A DNA stretch of 64,000 nt from Sipunculus nudus (GCA_026874595.1 CM049313.1:18595508-18659507), one strand, 5' to 3'; numbered from the stretch's first letter, positions 11,747 through 23,579 are shown. Numbers and translations are program-made. Notes: generated by a model not told the origin, from the sequence alone.

Positions 11747-14572
11747 TTAATATTTTCGTTCTATGGAAATGGGTTTAATTCATTTAATTCATTAATTCAG
11801 GTTACTTTGAACAAATGAAATTTCGCAGGTCCGCTCCAGTTTTGTTTACAGATTCTGTCGAAAAATTTGTGTGTGTGGCCTAAATATATTACTCATTTTA
11901 ACCTTTTGAGGCTAATATATTGTGCTGATATTGACCCTTGGAATTGAAATAGAATATCGTAGAGCCATAATTCGTTTTATTGAATTTTCTTTTATTAAAA
12001 GTTAATAATTTTAATTTTGTTTTTTCAAAATATTCATTACAATGGCGGCAAAAATTCCATATACTTCTGAATCACCCAGTCATCAAATTGACATGCAACG
12101 ATTACCTCTACAACTATCATATAGTAGAAGCCATTAAAAAAATAACATGTATAACACCTAGTAGTTTGACTCTCGTATAATGGTATGGTCCACATGTCTT
12201 AATCAACCAGAAGGCAGTCTGGGAAATCTCCTTTTCAACCTCTGACACCATTCGACTAAGTTACTAAGTCACCAGTCATGAATATTCATGAATAGCTTTC
12301 TATTTCCACTATAATGGCGATCGAGTCTTAATTGGTTAGCAAAAGACGTAGTATAATCGTTTGTAAGCTAAGTGATCTTTTTGCTGATGAAAGTATGAAA
12401 ACCGTATATTTTGTCAAAACTAACTTTTTCTCAAATTAGCAGATTAGATATTCTCTCATTCTATTGAAATGCATATTGTAACTGTTCAAGAAATCTTCCC
12501 ATTTTAAATGCTGAGTAAGGTCTGCATATTAAATCCATAGTCAAAACCATAGTAATCACAAATTTCCATAGGACATGCCATTAATGTCATTAACGGTAGT
12601 TTAAGGAGGAATGTTACCGTGCAGTGTAATAGATATGATTTTCATTATGTTACATGATCTTCTCTGTAAAATATATAAAATGATAAATTGTCATGTAGCC
12701 CATCTATTGTCGACTGCAGAACCGCAGTAATTCAGGGATTAGCAAGTAAAATAAGAACCTTTCAGCAGACAACGATTTGCACAAATATGGCAGGGTCAGG
12801 TTATGTGAAGATTAATAAATTTAGCATCGCCTCATGGCCAAATTTGATATGTACTTTCAATATGATATTGTTAGTTCAATAGATAGAGTTGTCCATCAGA
12901 ACAAATACAGACCTACTGCATCGAATGTACATCTACGTAAACGATATTGTCATTTAAAGTAGCATCTTCGGCCAAAATATTTTCATTTAAAATCATTGTT
13001 GTTAGTAAAGACCCGTATTATATTCCATAAAGTATTAACTTTAAAAAGTGTTATTTCTAATGCTATGAGCTGTAGTCGTTCGTTCCCGCATCACTTTTTT
13101 TTATATATTTAAAGCACCCGATTGAGCGAGCCACATTTTGGTCAGCTAACGTAAAAGTACAAGACAATATCTCAATCGTCTTTCTTTCTTCTAAAAATGA
13201 TTTTAAAATATGTTGTTTCAATAAAAAAATTCAAACTATATAAATAAAAATATCCTGTATTTTGTATACGGTTAGAAAATACCCGTTAAAATGACATAGG
13301 CGTATTCTCTATGAGATCTAATATGAATTTAAATTGCCTTTGAGACTTAATATGAATGCACTTATTTTTGTTAGAGGATTGAAAATAAACATAGTGTTAA
13401 GATGCCAGCCCGCATAAGCATTTGTGTATATTAATGTCTCCATGAAGTCAAGTTTGATTGGGAGCAAAAGAAAATAATAAGAAGAAATGTTATTTGAGAT
13501 AAAACTGCTAAACAGATTTAACGACGACTGATGACATATTAGAGTGCGTTGGCACCTCATGAACCTCTTTGATCCCATAAAATGGTGGTCTTTGGCTGTA
13601 TAGTGTAGGAATCGTACAATGTATGCCAGATCCGATTGTAGCCATCGAAGAGTCCAGATTGACTGTATGTATATTATCATCTCTGTATCTAGTTTCATCT
13701 GCGTGATTTAGTTGTTATCGCGGGTAACAGACATGGGTAAACGAGACCAGAGGTGTCACGCGGACAGGTTACTTGGCAACCAATGAGGGTCGGGGCTAAT
13801 CTTTCACAAGGCACGACTGACCTGTCGTTTTATCTGTGTTGATACAGCAGACGTAAGAAAGACTATTTTCTCACCAATGTCGGCTTTCTTTGAACATTTT
13901 ATATCCCGGTGGTTTCAAGACGCACAGTTAATTAGTCCGGAACCAATCAGAAGTACTAATGAAGGTATTATTACTTTGTAACATACCAGAGAATATACAC
14001 ATGTTCATATTTTTATCGAACTTCATTCAACGCAGACGGTTAACTTTCCACGATATAAATGATTATTTTTTAAGTACAAGTAACTTATATATCAGTTAAT
14101 CTTAAGTCTGTCATGGTTTGAGACTGACACCGAAATACCTCCCGGTTTTTATGTTTGACATAATGCCAAAAACACCTGGACAATGCGAGTCTTTGCATTA
14201 AATATGTACAATTATGTGATCGTTATTAACCTTACGTTTGTCAAGATTTGTCAAGTTAACTGTAGAGGTTCAAATAATCTTTTCATGTTTCGTTTTGTGA
14301 AATGTTACTAGAGATGCCAATAAAAATGTTACACGGGTATAACTTTATACACTGGCTGCAACGCCACTACAGTACATAGAAACCTGCGTACCTTCATTTT
14401 TAAGTTGAACGTTTTATAAACATTCAATTCAATCAAGATGCCTTAGCAGTAATATATTTCTACTGGCTCTCACAAAACTTTTGGTCCCATGGAGATAATT
14501 GTGAGAACCTCCTATCAGACATGTTCTGTAGTCCACAAAAACATCCTTTTTTTAAAAAATTGGCTTTTCAGA
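11747..14572. other. Intergenic, no gene recognised
   Basis: AT-rich. The largest open frame, 13318-13698 on the minus strand (126 codons), has no recognisable domain. Nothing else is supported. Confidence 0.5.
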
Positions 14573-14665
14573 CTCGGGTCGATCTCTAAAAGATTTTGAC
14601 TGAAAAACAGTGGACTTGAGATCGAATTTAAATGACTCGGATTCGAGTGGCTTAGACAGGGACTT
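14573..14665. repeat. Degenerate GACTCGGGTC / GAGTCC-type simple repeat
   Basis: Repeated GACTCGG, GACTTGAG and ATTCGAGTGG words resemble the GAGTCC/AAGTCC hexamer blocks at 36.65, 37.25 and 45.4 kb. Confidence 0.4.
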
Positions 14666-14719
14666 ATACTTTTTTTTAATATTTTTTGTTGGAGGTAACT
14701 GCCTCCATTTTTTTAATGC

Positions 14720-16485
14720 TAGCTTAACCTAAGTATATGTACATCTGAAGATTTCAATTCCGGTTTCGGACTACGTGACAGGGCAGTATCACACGCTTCC
14801 TCTCATTTGATATTCTGGCGTTAACCAGGCCCGGTGACTACTGCACCTGCGGGCCCCCCGGGTTGGTAATCATACCACCGAGGTCCCCCGAAAGGCGCAC
14901 TCGTTTGTGCGTGAAACACGGCCGTTGGGCACGACCTTCCCATTAAGCCTGCAGAGCGCTCACCCTGGGTGGGGCTTATACTTGATGGTGTGGACTTGGC
15001 TACCACACTAGTAACCGTCCCATATTTGAAATGTTAACATAACCAAGTATATGTATAGCTGCTGTAATCCATTTGGGGTCTTGCAACATGATAGACGGTA
15101 GCACACGTTTCCACTATATTATATCATCAGATTTGTAATCATCTCCATCGCTGGGACATAACCACCGAGGAGCCCCCTAAAGGCGCACTCGTTTGTGAGT
15201 GAAAAACGGCCGTTGGGCACGACCTTCCCATTAAGCCTGCAGAGCGCTTACCCTGGGTGGGGCTTATACTTGATGGTGTGGACTTGGCTACCACACTAGT
15301 AACCGTCCCATATTTGAAATGTTAACATAACCAAGTATATGTATAGCTGCTGTAATCCATTTGGGGTCTTGCAACATGATAGACGGTAGCACACGTTTCC
15401 ACTATATTATATCATCAGATTTGTAATCATCTCCATTGCTGGGACATAACCACCGAGGAGCCCCCGAAAGGCGCACTCGTTTGTGCGTGAAACACGGCCG
15501 TTGGGCACGACCTTCCCATTAAGCCTGCAGAGCGCTCACCCTGGGTGGGGCTTATACTTGATGGTGTGGACTTGGCTACCACACTGGTAACCGTCCCATA
15601 TTTGAAATGTTAACATAACCAAGTATATGTATAGCTGCTGTAATCCATTTGGGGTCTTGCAACATGATAGACGGTAGCACACGTTTCCACTATATTATAT
15701 CATCAGATTTGTAATCATCTCCATTGCTGGGACATAACCACCGAGGAGCCCCCTAAAGGCGCACTCGTTTGTGAGTGAAACACGGCCGTTGGGCACGACC
15801 TTCCCATTAAGCCTGCAGAGCGCTCACCCTGGGTGGGGCTTATACTTGATGGTGTGGACTTGGCTACCACACTAGTAACCGTCCCATATTTGAAATGTTA
15901 ACATAACCAAGTATATGTATAGCTGCTGTAATCCATTTGGGGTCTTGCAACATGATAGACGGTAGCACACGTTTCCACTATATTATATCATCAGATTTGT
16001 AATCATCTCCATTGCTGGGACATAACCACCGAGGAGCCCCCTAAAGGCGCACTCGTTTGTGAGTGAAACACGGCCGTTGGGCACGACTTTCCCATTAAGC
16101 CTGCAGCGCGCTCACCCTGGGTGGGGCTTATACTTGATGGTGTGGACTTGGCTACCACACAAGTAACCGTCCCATATTTGAAATGTTAACATAACCAAGT
16201 ATATGTATAGCTGCTGTAATCCATTTGGGGTCTTGCAACATGATAGACGGTAGCACACGTTTCCACTATATTATATCATCAGATTTGTAATCATCTCCAT
16301 CGCTGGGACATAACCACCGAGGAGCCCCCTAAAGGCGCACTCGTTTGTGATTGAAACACTACACTGTGGGACACAGCCTTCCCATACAGCCTGCAGAGCG
16401 CTCAACCAGCTACTCGCCTGAGTTCTGTACTCGCGATCTCCCGGCTTTGAGTCGTGCTCTGCCCCTAGACCACAGGAGCAGGTTA
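14720..16485 (-). repeat. SINE family A body amplified as 288-bp tandem array
   Basis: Six SINE-body copies follow each other on the minus strand. GTAACCGTCC recurs at 15011, 15299, 15587, 15875 and 16163, exactly 288 bases each time. The inner units differ by only a few bases. The left unit keeps the ordinary SINE 3' part (near 14735-14860). The rightmost unit diverges and is joined to a tRNA-like head (16418-16481). Each unit is body plus a linker with TACTTGATGGTGTGGAC. It reads as one SINE insertion whose body multiplied in place, probably by unequal exchange. Confidence 0.85.
16418..16481 (-). other. tRNA-like head of SINE family A (array copy)
   Basis: On the minus strand it reads GCTCCTGTGGTCTAGGGGCA and AGAGCACGACTCAAAGCCGG, then GAGATCGCGAG. 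TGGTCTAGGGGCAGAGC is a good A-box, and the arm order is that of a tRNA. The B-box has decayed, so it is a SINE promoter rather than a tRNA gene. Confidence 0.7.
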
Positions 16486-16549
16486 GTATACTGATGTTAT
16501 TGTCTGTTTAATAAGTGTTATATTTCACCGGGTTGGCGAAAACGGCGGT

Positions 16550-18600
16550 ATCAAAAGCTTTATAACAGGTAGGTGACCCCGAGGGCATTATGCATGGTAA
16601 CAGTTACTTTTAGGCGATGACGATAGCTTTATAACATGTAAATTCACGTGAGGCACAGAGCATTATACCAGGTTACTTCAGGTAAGACTGAGAGCATTAT
16701 GCCAAGTAACTTCAAGGTAAGACCGAGAGCATTATTCAACGTAACTTCAGGTGAGGCTGAGAGGATTATGCGAGGTAACAGGTAACTTTAAGTGATGACG
16801 ATAGCTTTATAATATGTCAGCTCACGTGACGCACAGAGCATTATACCAAGTAACTTTAGGTGAGGCTGAGAGCATTATGCTAAGAAACTTCAGGTAAGGC
16901 CGAAAACATTATCCAAGGTAACTTCAGGTGAGGCTGAGAGCATTATGCCAGGTGACCAAGGGTGATGTCGAAATCTGTATAATAGGTAAGTTTAGGTGAG
17001 AATGAGCGCACTTAGCCAGGTAACTTGGGGTGATGTCGAAATCTTTATAACAGGTAGCTTCAGGTGAGGCTGAGCGCACTTAGCAAGGTACTTTCGGGTG
17101 ATGTCGAAATCTTTATACAGGTAAGTTCAGGTGAGGCCAAGAGCATTATGCCAGGCAACTTGGGTGAGGCAGAGCGCATTATGCATGGAAACTTCATGTG
17201 AAGCTGAGAGCGTTATGCCAGGTACGTTCAGGATAGGCTTAGAGCTTTATGCCAGGCAACTTCAGGTGATGTCGAAATCATTATAATAGGTAAGTTCAGG
17301 TTAGGCCGAGAGCAGTATGCCAGGTAACTTCAGGTGAGGCCGAGTGTATTATGCAAAGTAACTTCAGGTGAGGCTGAGAGCATTATGCCGGGTAATTCCA
17401 GGCGAGGCTGAGAACATTATGCTAAGTAACTTCGGGTCATATCGAGAGCTTTTTAACAGGTAGCTTCTGGTGAGGTCGAGAGCATTATGCCTTGTAACTA
17501 TATAGGTGATGACGATAGCATTACACCCGGTAAATTCAGGTGATCCCGATAGCATTATACCAGGTAACTTTGGGTGATAACGATAGCTTTTAAACAGGTA
17601 GCTTCGGGTGATGTCGAAATCTTTATAACAGGTAAGGTCAGGTGAGGCTGAGCCCACTTAGCCAGGTAACTTCGGGTGATGTCGAAATATTTATAATAGG
17701 TAACTTCAGGTGAGGCCGAGAGCATTATTCCAGGTAACTTTGGGTGATATCGAAATCTTTATAATAGGTAACTTAAGGTGAGGCCGAAAGCATTATTCCA
17801 GGTAACTTTGAGTGATATCGAAATCTTTATAATAGTTAACTTAAGGTGAGGCCGAAAGCATTATTCCAGGTAACTTTGAGTGATATCGAAATCTTTATAA
17901 TAGTTAACTTAAGGTGAGGCCGAAAGCATTATTTCAGGTAACTTTGAGTGGAATCGAAATCTTTATAATAGTTAACCTCAGGTGAGGCCGAAAGCATTAT
18001 CCCAGGTAACTTTGGGTGATATCGAAATCATTATAATAGGTAACTTAAGGTGAGGCCGAAAGCATTATTCCAGGTAACTTTGAGTGATATCGAAATCTTT
18101 ATAACAGGTAAGTTCAGGTGAGACCCAGAGGGTTATGCCAGGTAACTTTAGGTGAGACCAAGCGCGTTTTGCCAGGTAGCTTCAGGTGAGGCCGAGAGCA
18201 TGATTTCAGGCAACTTCAGGTAAGATAGAGAGCATTATGCCAGGTAACTTCGGGTGATGTCGAAAGCCTTATAACAGGTTAGTTCAGGTGAGGCTGAGAG
18301 CATTATGCCAGGTAACTTAGGTGAGGCTGAGAGTATTATGCCAGGTAACTTAGGTGAGGCTGAGAGTATTATTTCAGGCAACTTCAGGTGAGGCTGAGAG
18401 TATTATGCCAGGTAACTTTGGATGATAACGAAAGTTTATAACAGGGAATTCAGTTGAGGCTGAGAACTAATTCAAGGTAACTTTAGAGTGATGTCGAAAG
18501 CTTTTTAACAGGTAGCTTCAGGTGAGGCCGAGAGCATTATGCCAGGTAACTTAGTCAGGTGGGAGTTTGTACTGGGTAACTTCAGGTTAGGATGGAAGGT
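16550..18600 (+). repeat. 34/68-bp minisatellite array (~2 kb)
   Basis: A ~34-bp monomer occurs in two main types: CAGGTAACTTCAGGTGAGGC-(T/C)GAGAGCATTATGC and CAGGTAACTTTGGGTGAT-(G/A)TCGAAATCTTTATAA. They often alternate to give a 68-bp higher-order unit, clearest at 17745-18100, where TGATATCG recurs at 17813 and 17881. About 60 monomers are present. Many units contain CAGGTAA and CAGGTGAG, which match splice donors. No long reading frame is kept. Confidence 0.9.
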
Positions 18601-18647
18601 GAAAGATTATTCTTCAATTACATACTGAGTATATGTATATTTGTATA

Positions 18648-19872
18648 CAGTCAGTCCCGTTTAATTGAATATCGTATTTGTCGACCAATTATATTCATTT
18701 AAGCGGGGTTTTTTTTCAAATAAACGGGGTGTTAATCTTCAAGGTTGACGACGTCACTATAATACTGTATATGAATTGCCATCGGATGGTTTCCTTTTTT
18801 ATCACGTATAATTTAGATGGTTCTGAATTATCTGTTTTGGAATTTTTCATTTAATGGTGTTTCAGTTCATTAGTTTATATATCTTATCTAATAATATTTT
18901 ATATAATTTCTACACCTTCTACGAAAAAAAACTGTTTATTCATCTGTTTGTATTTATTATTGATAGAAAACGATCTCATGGCCTATGGCTGACAGCTTAC
19001 CGTTCACTTGAATATATCAAATGATGTCAGAGGTTAAGTACGATTCCTTAATGATTTCGATTTATCATAAAGCATTGTATTTGTTTCAACTAAAAAATAG
19101 AGAATTACTCTGCTTTCACCTGTTCGTGTATGTTATCTATAAAAAGCGATGCTACAAAATGGCTGACAGCTTACAATCAGGTTAATGTGTCAAAGGTCAC
19201 GAAATTTAGCAAGATCCCTGACATATTTTGATTTTTATAACACGTATGGTCTTCTTTTTTTATCTTAAAAATACTTTCTGCACGTTTACCTGTTCTTGTG
19301 TGGTATTAGGAAAAACGACGTTTCTGGAAAAACTTTTTGACAATATGACAAATTCATCCTTCCGCCAGATATCGTTTCTACTAAAATCCATTAAATTTTA
19401 TTTTGTTAGTACGATTCTTCGCAGTGTGCATGGCTGGCTGCATACCTATCACGTGCATATCTCAAAGGTCAATAAGGCGAGAGCATCAAACTCATTTAAT
19501 TAAGCATGTAATCAAGGAGAGAACCCATTTCAGCCGATGGCTCGAGTCATATCAAAGGCTATAATTAGAAGAAAGAGTGGTCAGTGGTCCATGAGGTATC
19601 CCTTCAAACATGTGGGGCGAGCAATATCAAAGGCTAATTAGCGCATCGGGTGGCCAGTAGTCCGTGAGACCGTTGTCGCACATGAATATCCGGGATTGTC
19701 GTGCATGATGGACAGATTTTTTTATACAATTACCCGATATATACATTTATCAGATATTCATATAAACGGAGAATTTTAATAAGAAGACATAGGAAACGGT
19801 TTTGGTTTTCATTTTTTATACAATTAAACGGGATATACAATTATACGATATACAGTTAAGAAGGACCGACTG
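18648..19872. mobile_element. TA-flanked inverted-repeat element (pogo-like, non-autonomous)
   Basis: The left end TA|CAGTCAGTCCCGTTTAATTG is mirrored at the right by GGACCGACTG|TA, with CCCGTTTAATTG words inverted just inside (19820-19835). That gives a short terminal inverted repeat and a TA target site, as in the pogo/Tc1 group. The interior holds diverged ~200-bp internal repeats (TGGCTGACAGCTTAC at about 18985 and 19160) and no transposase. A 91-codon open frame at 19228-19503 shows no transposase motif. Confidence 0.6.
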
Positions 19873-20338
19873 TATACACCTGTTTATACGCATATTATAT
19901 ATCAATGCGGCCGAAAAGAGCTGTTCGGGTCAACATTGCAGAATCCACTGAAACTCCGCATATCAGGCCAGTAGGCCAAAACACGCTGTTTGGTAAAATA
20001 TGGGATCGAAATTCGAACTTCGTATATACACCTGTTTATACGCATATTATATATCAATGCGGCCGAAAGAGTTGTTCGGGTCAACATTGCAGAATGAACT
20101 GACACTCCGCATATCAGGCCAGTAAGCCAAAACACGCTGCTTGGTAAAATATGGGATCGCAATTCGAACTTCGTATATACACATGTTTATACGCATATTA
20201 TATATCAATGCGGCCGAAAAGAGCTGTTCGGGTCAACATTGAAGAATCCACTGAAACTCAGCATATCAGACCAGTAGGCAAAGCACGCTGCTTGGTAAAA
20301 TATGAGATCGAAATTCGAACCTCGTATACATGTATATG
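19873..20338 (+). repeat. 151-152-bp tandem repeat, three units
   Basis: CGCATATTATATATCAATGC starts at 19889, 20041 and 20192. Units share GCGGCCGAAA, GCTGTTCGGGTCAACATTG and CATATCAGRCCAGTAGGC with few differences. The first unit abuts the TA-flanked element, whose insertion appears to have removed or displaced its left edge. Confidence 0.85.
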
Positions 20339-21146
20339 TATTATATATATATTAAATACAAATAACGACTAAAGTTAAATTTCAAATTTATTATACAGGT
20401 AGTAAAATACGATTCTTATATTTAATGAAAGGATGTTTATATAATGAATTTGATAGACAAATAATATTCCAATGGGTTCAAAGAAATATCGTTCAATGTG
20501 TCGTCACTAGGTGGCAATAGTAACACGTTTAAGCAGATCTTTTGAAAATAAAGTAAGAATTGCCTTTGAATTCCTCGAAAGCCATACATCTATGCGAGCA
20601 TAAGACCACGTGTCTTATTCACTAATGCCACTCTCTGAAACAACTCCTGCATAAACTAATTTATGACTAAGCTGATTTTGTATTCAATCAAATCGTCACT
20701 TTGGGGTAAACAGGTTCAATTCCATTCAGTACGAATGTACATTTTTTTGTTTATTGTATATCAAAATATACAAATTTAAAAGGAAATGGCCAAAATGTAA
20801 TGTACAAATAATCATTCATATGAATAAGTTCCACTTTAATTTAACGTTATTTCAGACAGCGACTGTCAAAAAGATTTTTAAAAATACATATTTAAATATT
20901 GATTGAATGCCCAGACAAACAAATGAATTTATCCGATAGTTTCCATTATGTCATAAAAATATGAACTACTTAGTGCCAACGAGTACACATTTAAACATCA
21001 CCATGTGATTGTTGTAGAGTGTTTTAGTGGGACGTATTCAAAGAATTAGAGCAATGCTCTTAAATCATTAAAGCTACTGGTTGGGGTCATGGATACAGCG
21101 TAACTAGAGATATCTTCGACCAATATATGTAAAGTGACCCCTGCAG
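20339..21146. other. Intergenic upstream of HCN promoter
   Basis: AT-rich, no open frame or repeat of note. It could hold regulatory sites that I cannot recognise. Confidence 0.5.
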
Positions 21147-21200
21147 CCAATCAAAAACACGTATAAAGCGGTGGCGTTTTTGTGTCGATCGGTGCCGTTG
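21147..21200 (+). promoter_or_regulatory. Candidate HCN core promoter (CCAAT plus TATA)
   Basis: CCAATCA at 21147 is followed 15 bases later by TATAAAG at 21162. A transcription start would then be expected near 21190, where base composition rises in GC compared with the AT-rich DNA upstream. It is on the same strand as, and about 1.05 kb before, the HCN start codon. Only the motifs and their spacing are seen; use as a promoter is inferred. Confidence 0.4.
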
Positions 21201-22235
21201 TCACCTTGCATCGACCAGTTGTTCTCGATATATATGGTGTTACTGGCGTTGGTAGAAAGCGCGTTGCTGCAGCGTCGTTATAAGACTTAGGCAGTAACCA
21301 GCTATCATGCGGGCTGGGAAGACGACCCTGTGAGAAGGCATCGGTTCAGTACTGTAGGCTCAACGCCAAACATTTATCTCCCCACAAGCTGCGGATCAAT
21401 CGTGGCCCATGCCGGTTTCCATCAAGGATTATTTGGTAGCAGGCTTGCTGCCACAGCACGCCAGTATTCCCCGATAGCAGTCAAGCAGACAGACGTACAC
21501 GAGCCAAGGTGAGACAAGGCGAGGGAGCAGCAGTGCTTCTCCAACAGTCACATGGACTGGACTGCTGCCAGTGGAGCTGCCCAAGTCTTGTATAGTGCTG
21601 GTTGGAATATGACTGTCTCTAAACTACTGAGTCACTGTTATGGCGATATAATCTCATGGAAGGACATCGCTTTTACTCCGTAAAATGTTTACGACAGCTG
21701 TAAAATGCATCAGGACTTAAGATATCTCAGGATATTACGCTTATCTGACACTTAAGTGTTTGTTGTGTGTTGAAATTACCGCTTCTATCGTTTACCCGCA
21801 ATCTGTTTATTGTTTGTTTGGTTGATATCGTTGCTGTATCTGAAATGGTAGGGAATTCTACAGACGTGGTCATATTATTATTGATTCGCAAAGCACCAGA
21901 GAAGCTCAACAGTTTTCTCCATCTACTTACCCAAAGACTGATGGTAACATAACGTTACGACACTGGTACACTATTTGACGACATCTTCATGTTGGATACA
22001 GTGACGTTTTACGTACTCATCATTATGACGTCACGGAAGACAGGAATGTTTTTTTCACGTCCCGTTAAATAGTACGGCAACCATTACGGATTATTCACAA
22101 ACAAGGGACTCGTGCAATGGATATTGGCGGATAAAGTGAATTAGAGACAACCATTCAAGTTATTTTGGCCATTAGCCAGTCAGGTACCATTCAGTTCAAA
22201 CACTTTATAACACGTTATTGGCCTTACACAACAAT
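21190..22235 (+). other. Probable HCN 5' UTR / leader region
   Basis: This stretch is GC-richer than its surroundings and has no open frame with a convincing ATG and length. At 21506-21510 it has AAG|GTGAGA, a near-ideal splice donor, and a weak acceptor-like TTCAG at 22190-22194, just before the HCN ATG. A spliced leader of roughly 320 bases from 21190 is therefore possible. The alternative is one long unspliced 5' UTR with several upstream ATGs. Confidence 0.4.
22026..22033 (+). promoter_or_regulatory. Perfect CRE palindrome upstream of HCN ATG
   Basis: TGACGTCA, the full cAMP-response element bound by CREB/ATF proteins, lies 203 bases before the HCN start codon. A half-site TGACGT sits 24 bases upstream at 22002. 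Two more full sites occur elsewhere (6134-6141 and 24645-24652), so the motif alone is weak evidence; its position beside this gene is what makes it notable. Confidence 0.45.
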
Positions 22236-23203
22236 ATGGCAGAACCAGATGATGAAGGGTTAGCAAGGACCGACAGCTCCCCCTCCATCACCAAAGTTAA
22301 TGGAGGAAGCGCCATTCCAAGCGGGGTGCCGCCCGCGGTGGCAGCGAGGGTAATGATGTCAAGCGGAACAGGGGTAAGGCCCCCACTCGAAAGAACTGCC
22401 TCGGTACCAGAACGGAGCAGTATTGGCAAGAGATTTCTAGAGAAATGTTCATCAATAGATCGTGGAAGTCGCGAGTCTTTAAATGAGCGGTGGCGGGCAC
22501 GGTCTGTGGATAAACAGGTCACTAACGGTTGTGGCATAAAGAGAAGGTCCCCTTTAGGATCCGTTTCCGACAGGACCAGCTCTTTAAGCAGTCTAAAAGA
22601 ACTGTTTCCGCTGGATGAGAATAATATTCCTCAGATTGACGAAGCCATCACGCCAACAGATAGTGAAGAGGAGGCGGATGATCCGCTACTGCCAAACTAC
22701 GATCACACTCCTAATGTTTCAAATAATGCTAATAATAAGATCGAACCAAGGCAGGGTGGACCTACCAAGCCCCCAAACCTCCATTTGACAAGGACTTCTG
22801 AGGGTCGGCGCGGGTCTGACCGCTCCCGCAGCGGCTCCAGGGGGAGCTCACCAAGTTCAAATACTAACCCACATATCACAATTACAGTTAACCAGGATGC
22901 CGACTCAATGGTCAGTGACTATTTAAGTCCTGATAAAAATTACATACACAATCCTACAGTACAGTTTATAGGAGACGACGTGAGTTTGTACGGGACACCT
23001 AAAGAGGAGCTGTCACCAACAAAAGATGTGGAGACTAAACCTAGCTCCACCAGTTTTTTGAAAGAGCAGATAATCTCCTTCTTTCAGCCCTCCGATAACA
23101 AGTTAGCTATGAAACTGTTCGGAAACAAAAATGCACTCATCAAAGAAAAGATGCGACAGAAGGAGGCTGGAAACTGGGTCATTCATCCATGTAGTAATTT
23201 TAG
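22236..23203 (+). CDS. HCN: HCN (Ih) channel, first coding exon, N-terminal 323 residues (partial)
   Basis: This exon encodes the cytoplasmic N-terminus of a hyperpolarization-activated, cyclic-nucleotide-gated cation channel, a plasma-membrane Na+/K+ pacemaker channel. I start at the ATG at 22236: it is the first in-frame ATG after an in-frame TAG at 22173 and has A at -3 and G at +4. Residues 1-268 look disordered and rich in Ser, Pro and Arg. They include an acidic run (about 142-149), an Arg/Ser-rich stretch (about 187-211) and a PKA-type RRGS site (191-194). Residues about 273-323 match the HCN domain (Pfam Ion_trans_N): SFLKEQ, FFQPSDNK, KLFGNKNA, then GNWVIHPCSNFR, equivalent to the vertebrate IHPYSDFR just before S1. 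The frame closes at a TAG right after NFR that lies in the intron. S1-S6, the selectivity filter and the cyclic-nucleotide-binding domain are not in view. The HCN domain is specific enough to separate it from EAG and CNG channels. The long Ser-rich leader is typically poorly conserved. Confidence 0.88.
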
Positions 23204-23209
23204 GTAGGT
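23204..23209 (+). other. Splice donor ending HCN exon 1
   Basis: The sequence reads TTTTAG|GTAGGT, a good 5' splice-site match. Cutting here splits the final Arg codon (phase 2: AG plus one base from the next exon). A second GT four bases on (TAG|GTAAAA, at 23208) would retain the in-frame TAG, so the first site is preferred. The position, directly before S1, is where I recall vertebrate HCN genes also ending their large first coding exon. Confidence 0.78.
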
Positions 23210-23579
23210 AAAAATCTTTCTCTTCAAACTTCGTGTTATTGAATGTATCATTAACACGTGATGTGTTCGTGATTAATATGACATAATCTTGAGCTGGCCC
23301 TCCGGTTTCTCAATCCGCTGGCCCCTCTTGCTTCCGGTATCTCATGCCTCGAGGCTGTTTGCTGTGGGCCACTTCAGGGAACACTGATTAATCCCCACGT
23401 AATTTCTACCTGTTGACCTGAAGTTCGCACTGCAAATTGCTTTCACCTGGACTAAACATCAGTGTGTGGTCGATAAACCTGCACAAGGTGTATGTAAAAT
23501 GCAGCTTTAACCAACTTCAGTCGATTTTGTATCCGTGAAACAGTCCATTTTTCATACAGGTGCTAGTAACTTATTATTT

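Noticed and set aside
16418-16481. Functional tRNA gene on the minus strand
   Set aside because: A-box and arm order are present, but the B-box has decayed, no acceptor stem closes, and it is attached to a SINE body.
19228-19503. Transposase fragment in the TA-flanked element (91 codons)
   Set aside because: No DDE motif or helix-turn-helix region; hydrophobic AT-rich translation only.
22218-22235. Extending the HCN protein six codons upstream
   Set aside because: The upstream codon is TTG, not ATG. The ATG at 22236 has a good context and is the first after an in-frame stop.
22205-22537. 110-codon minus-strand frame opposite the HCN exon
   Set aside because: Shadow of the real exon on the other strand.
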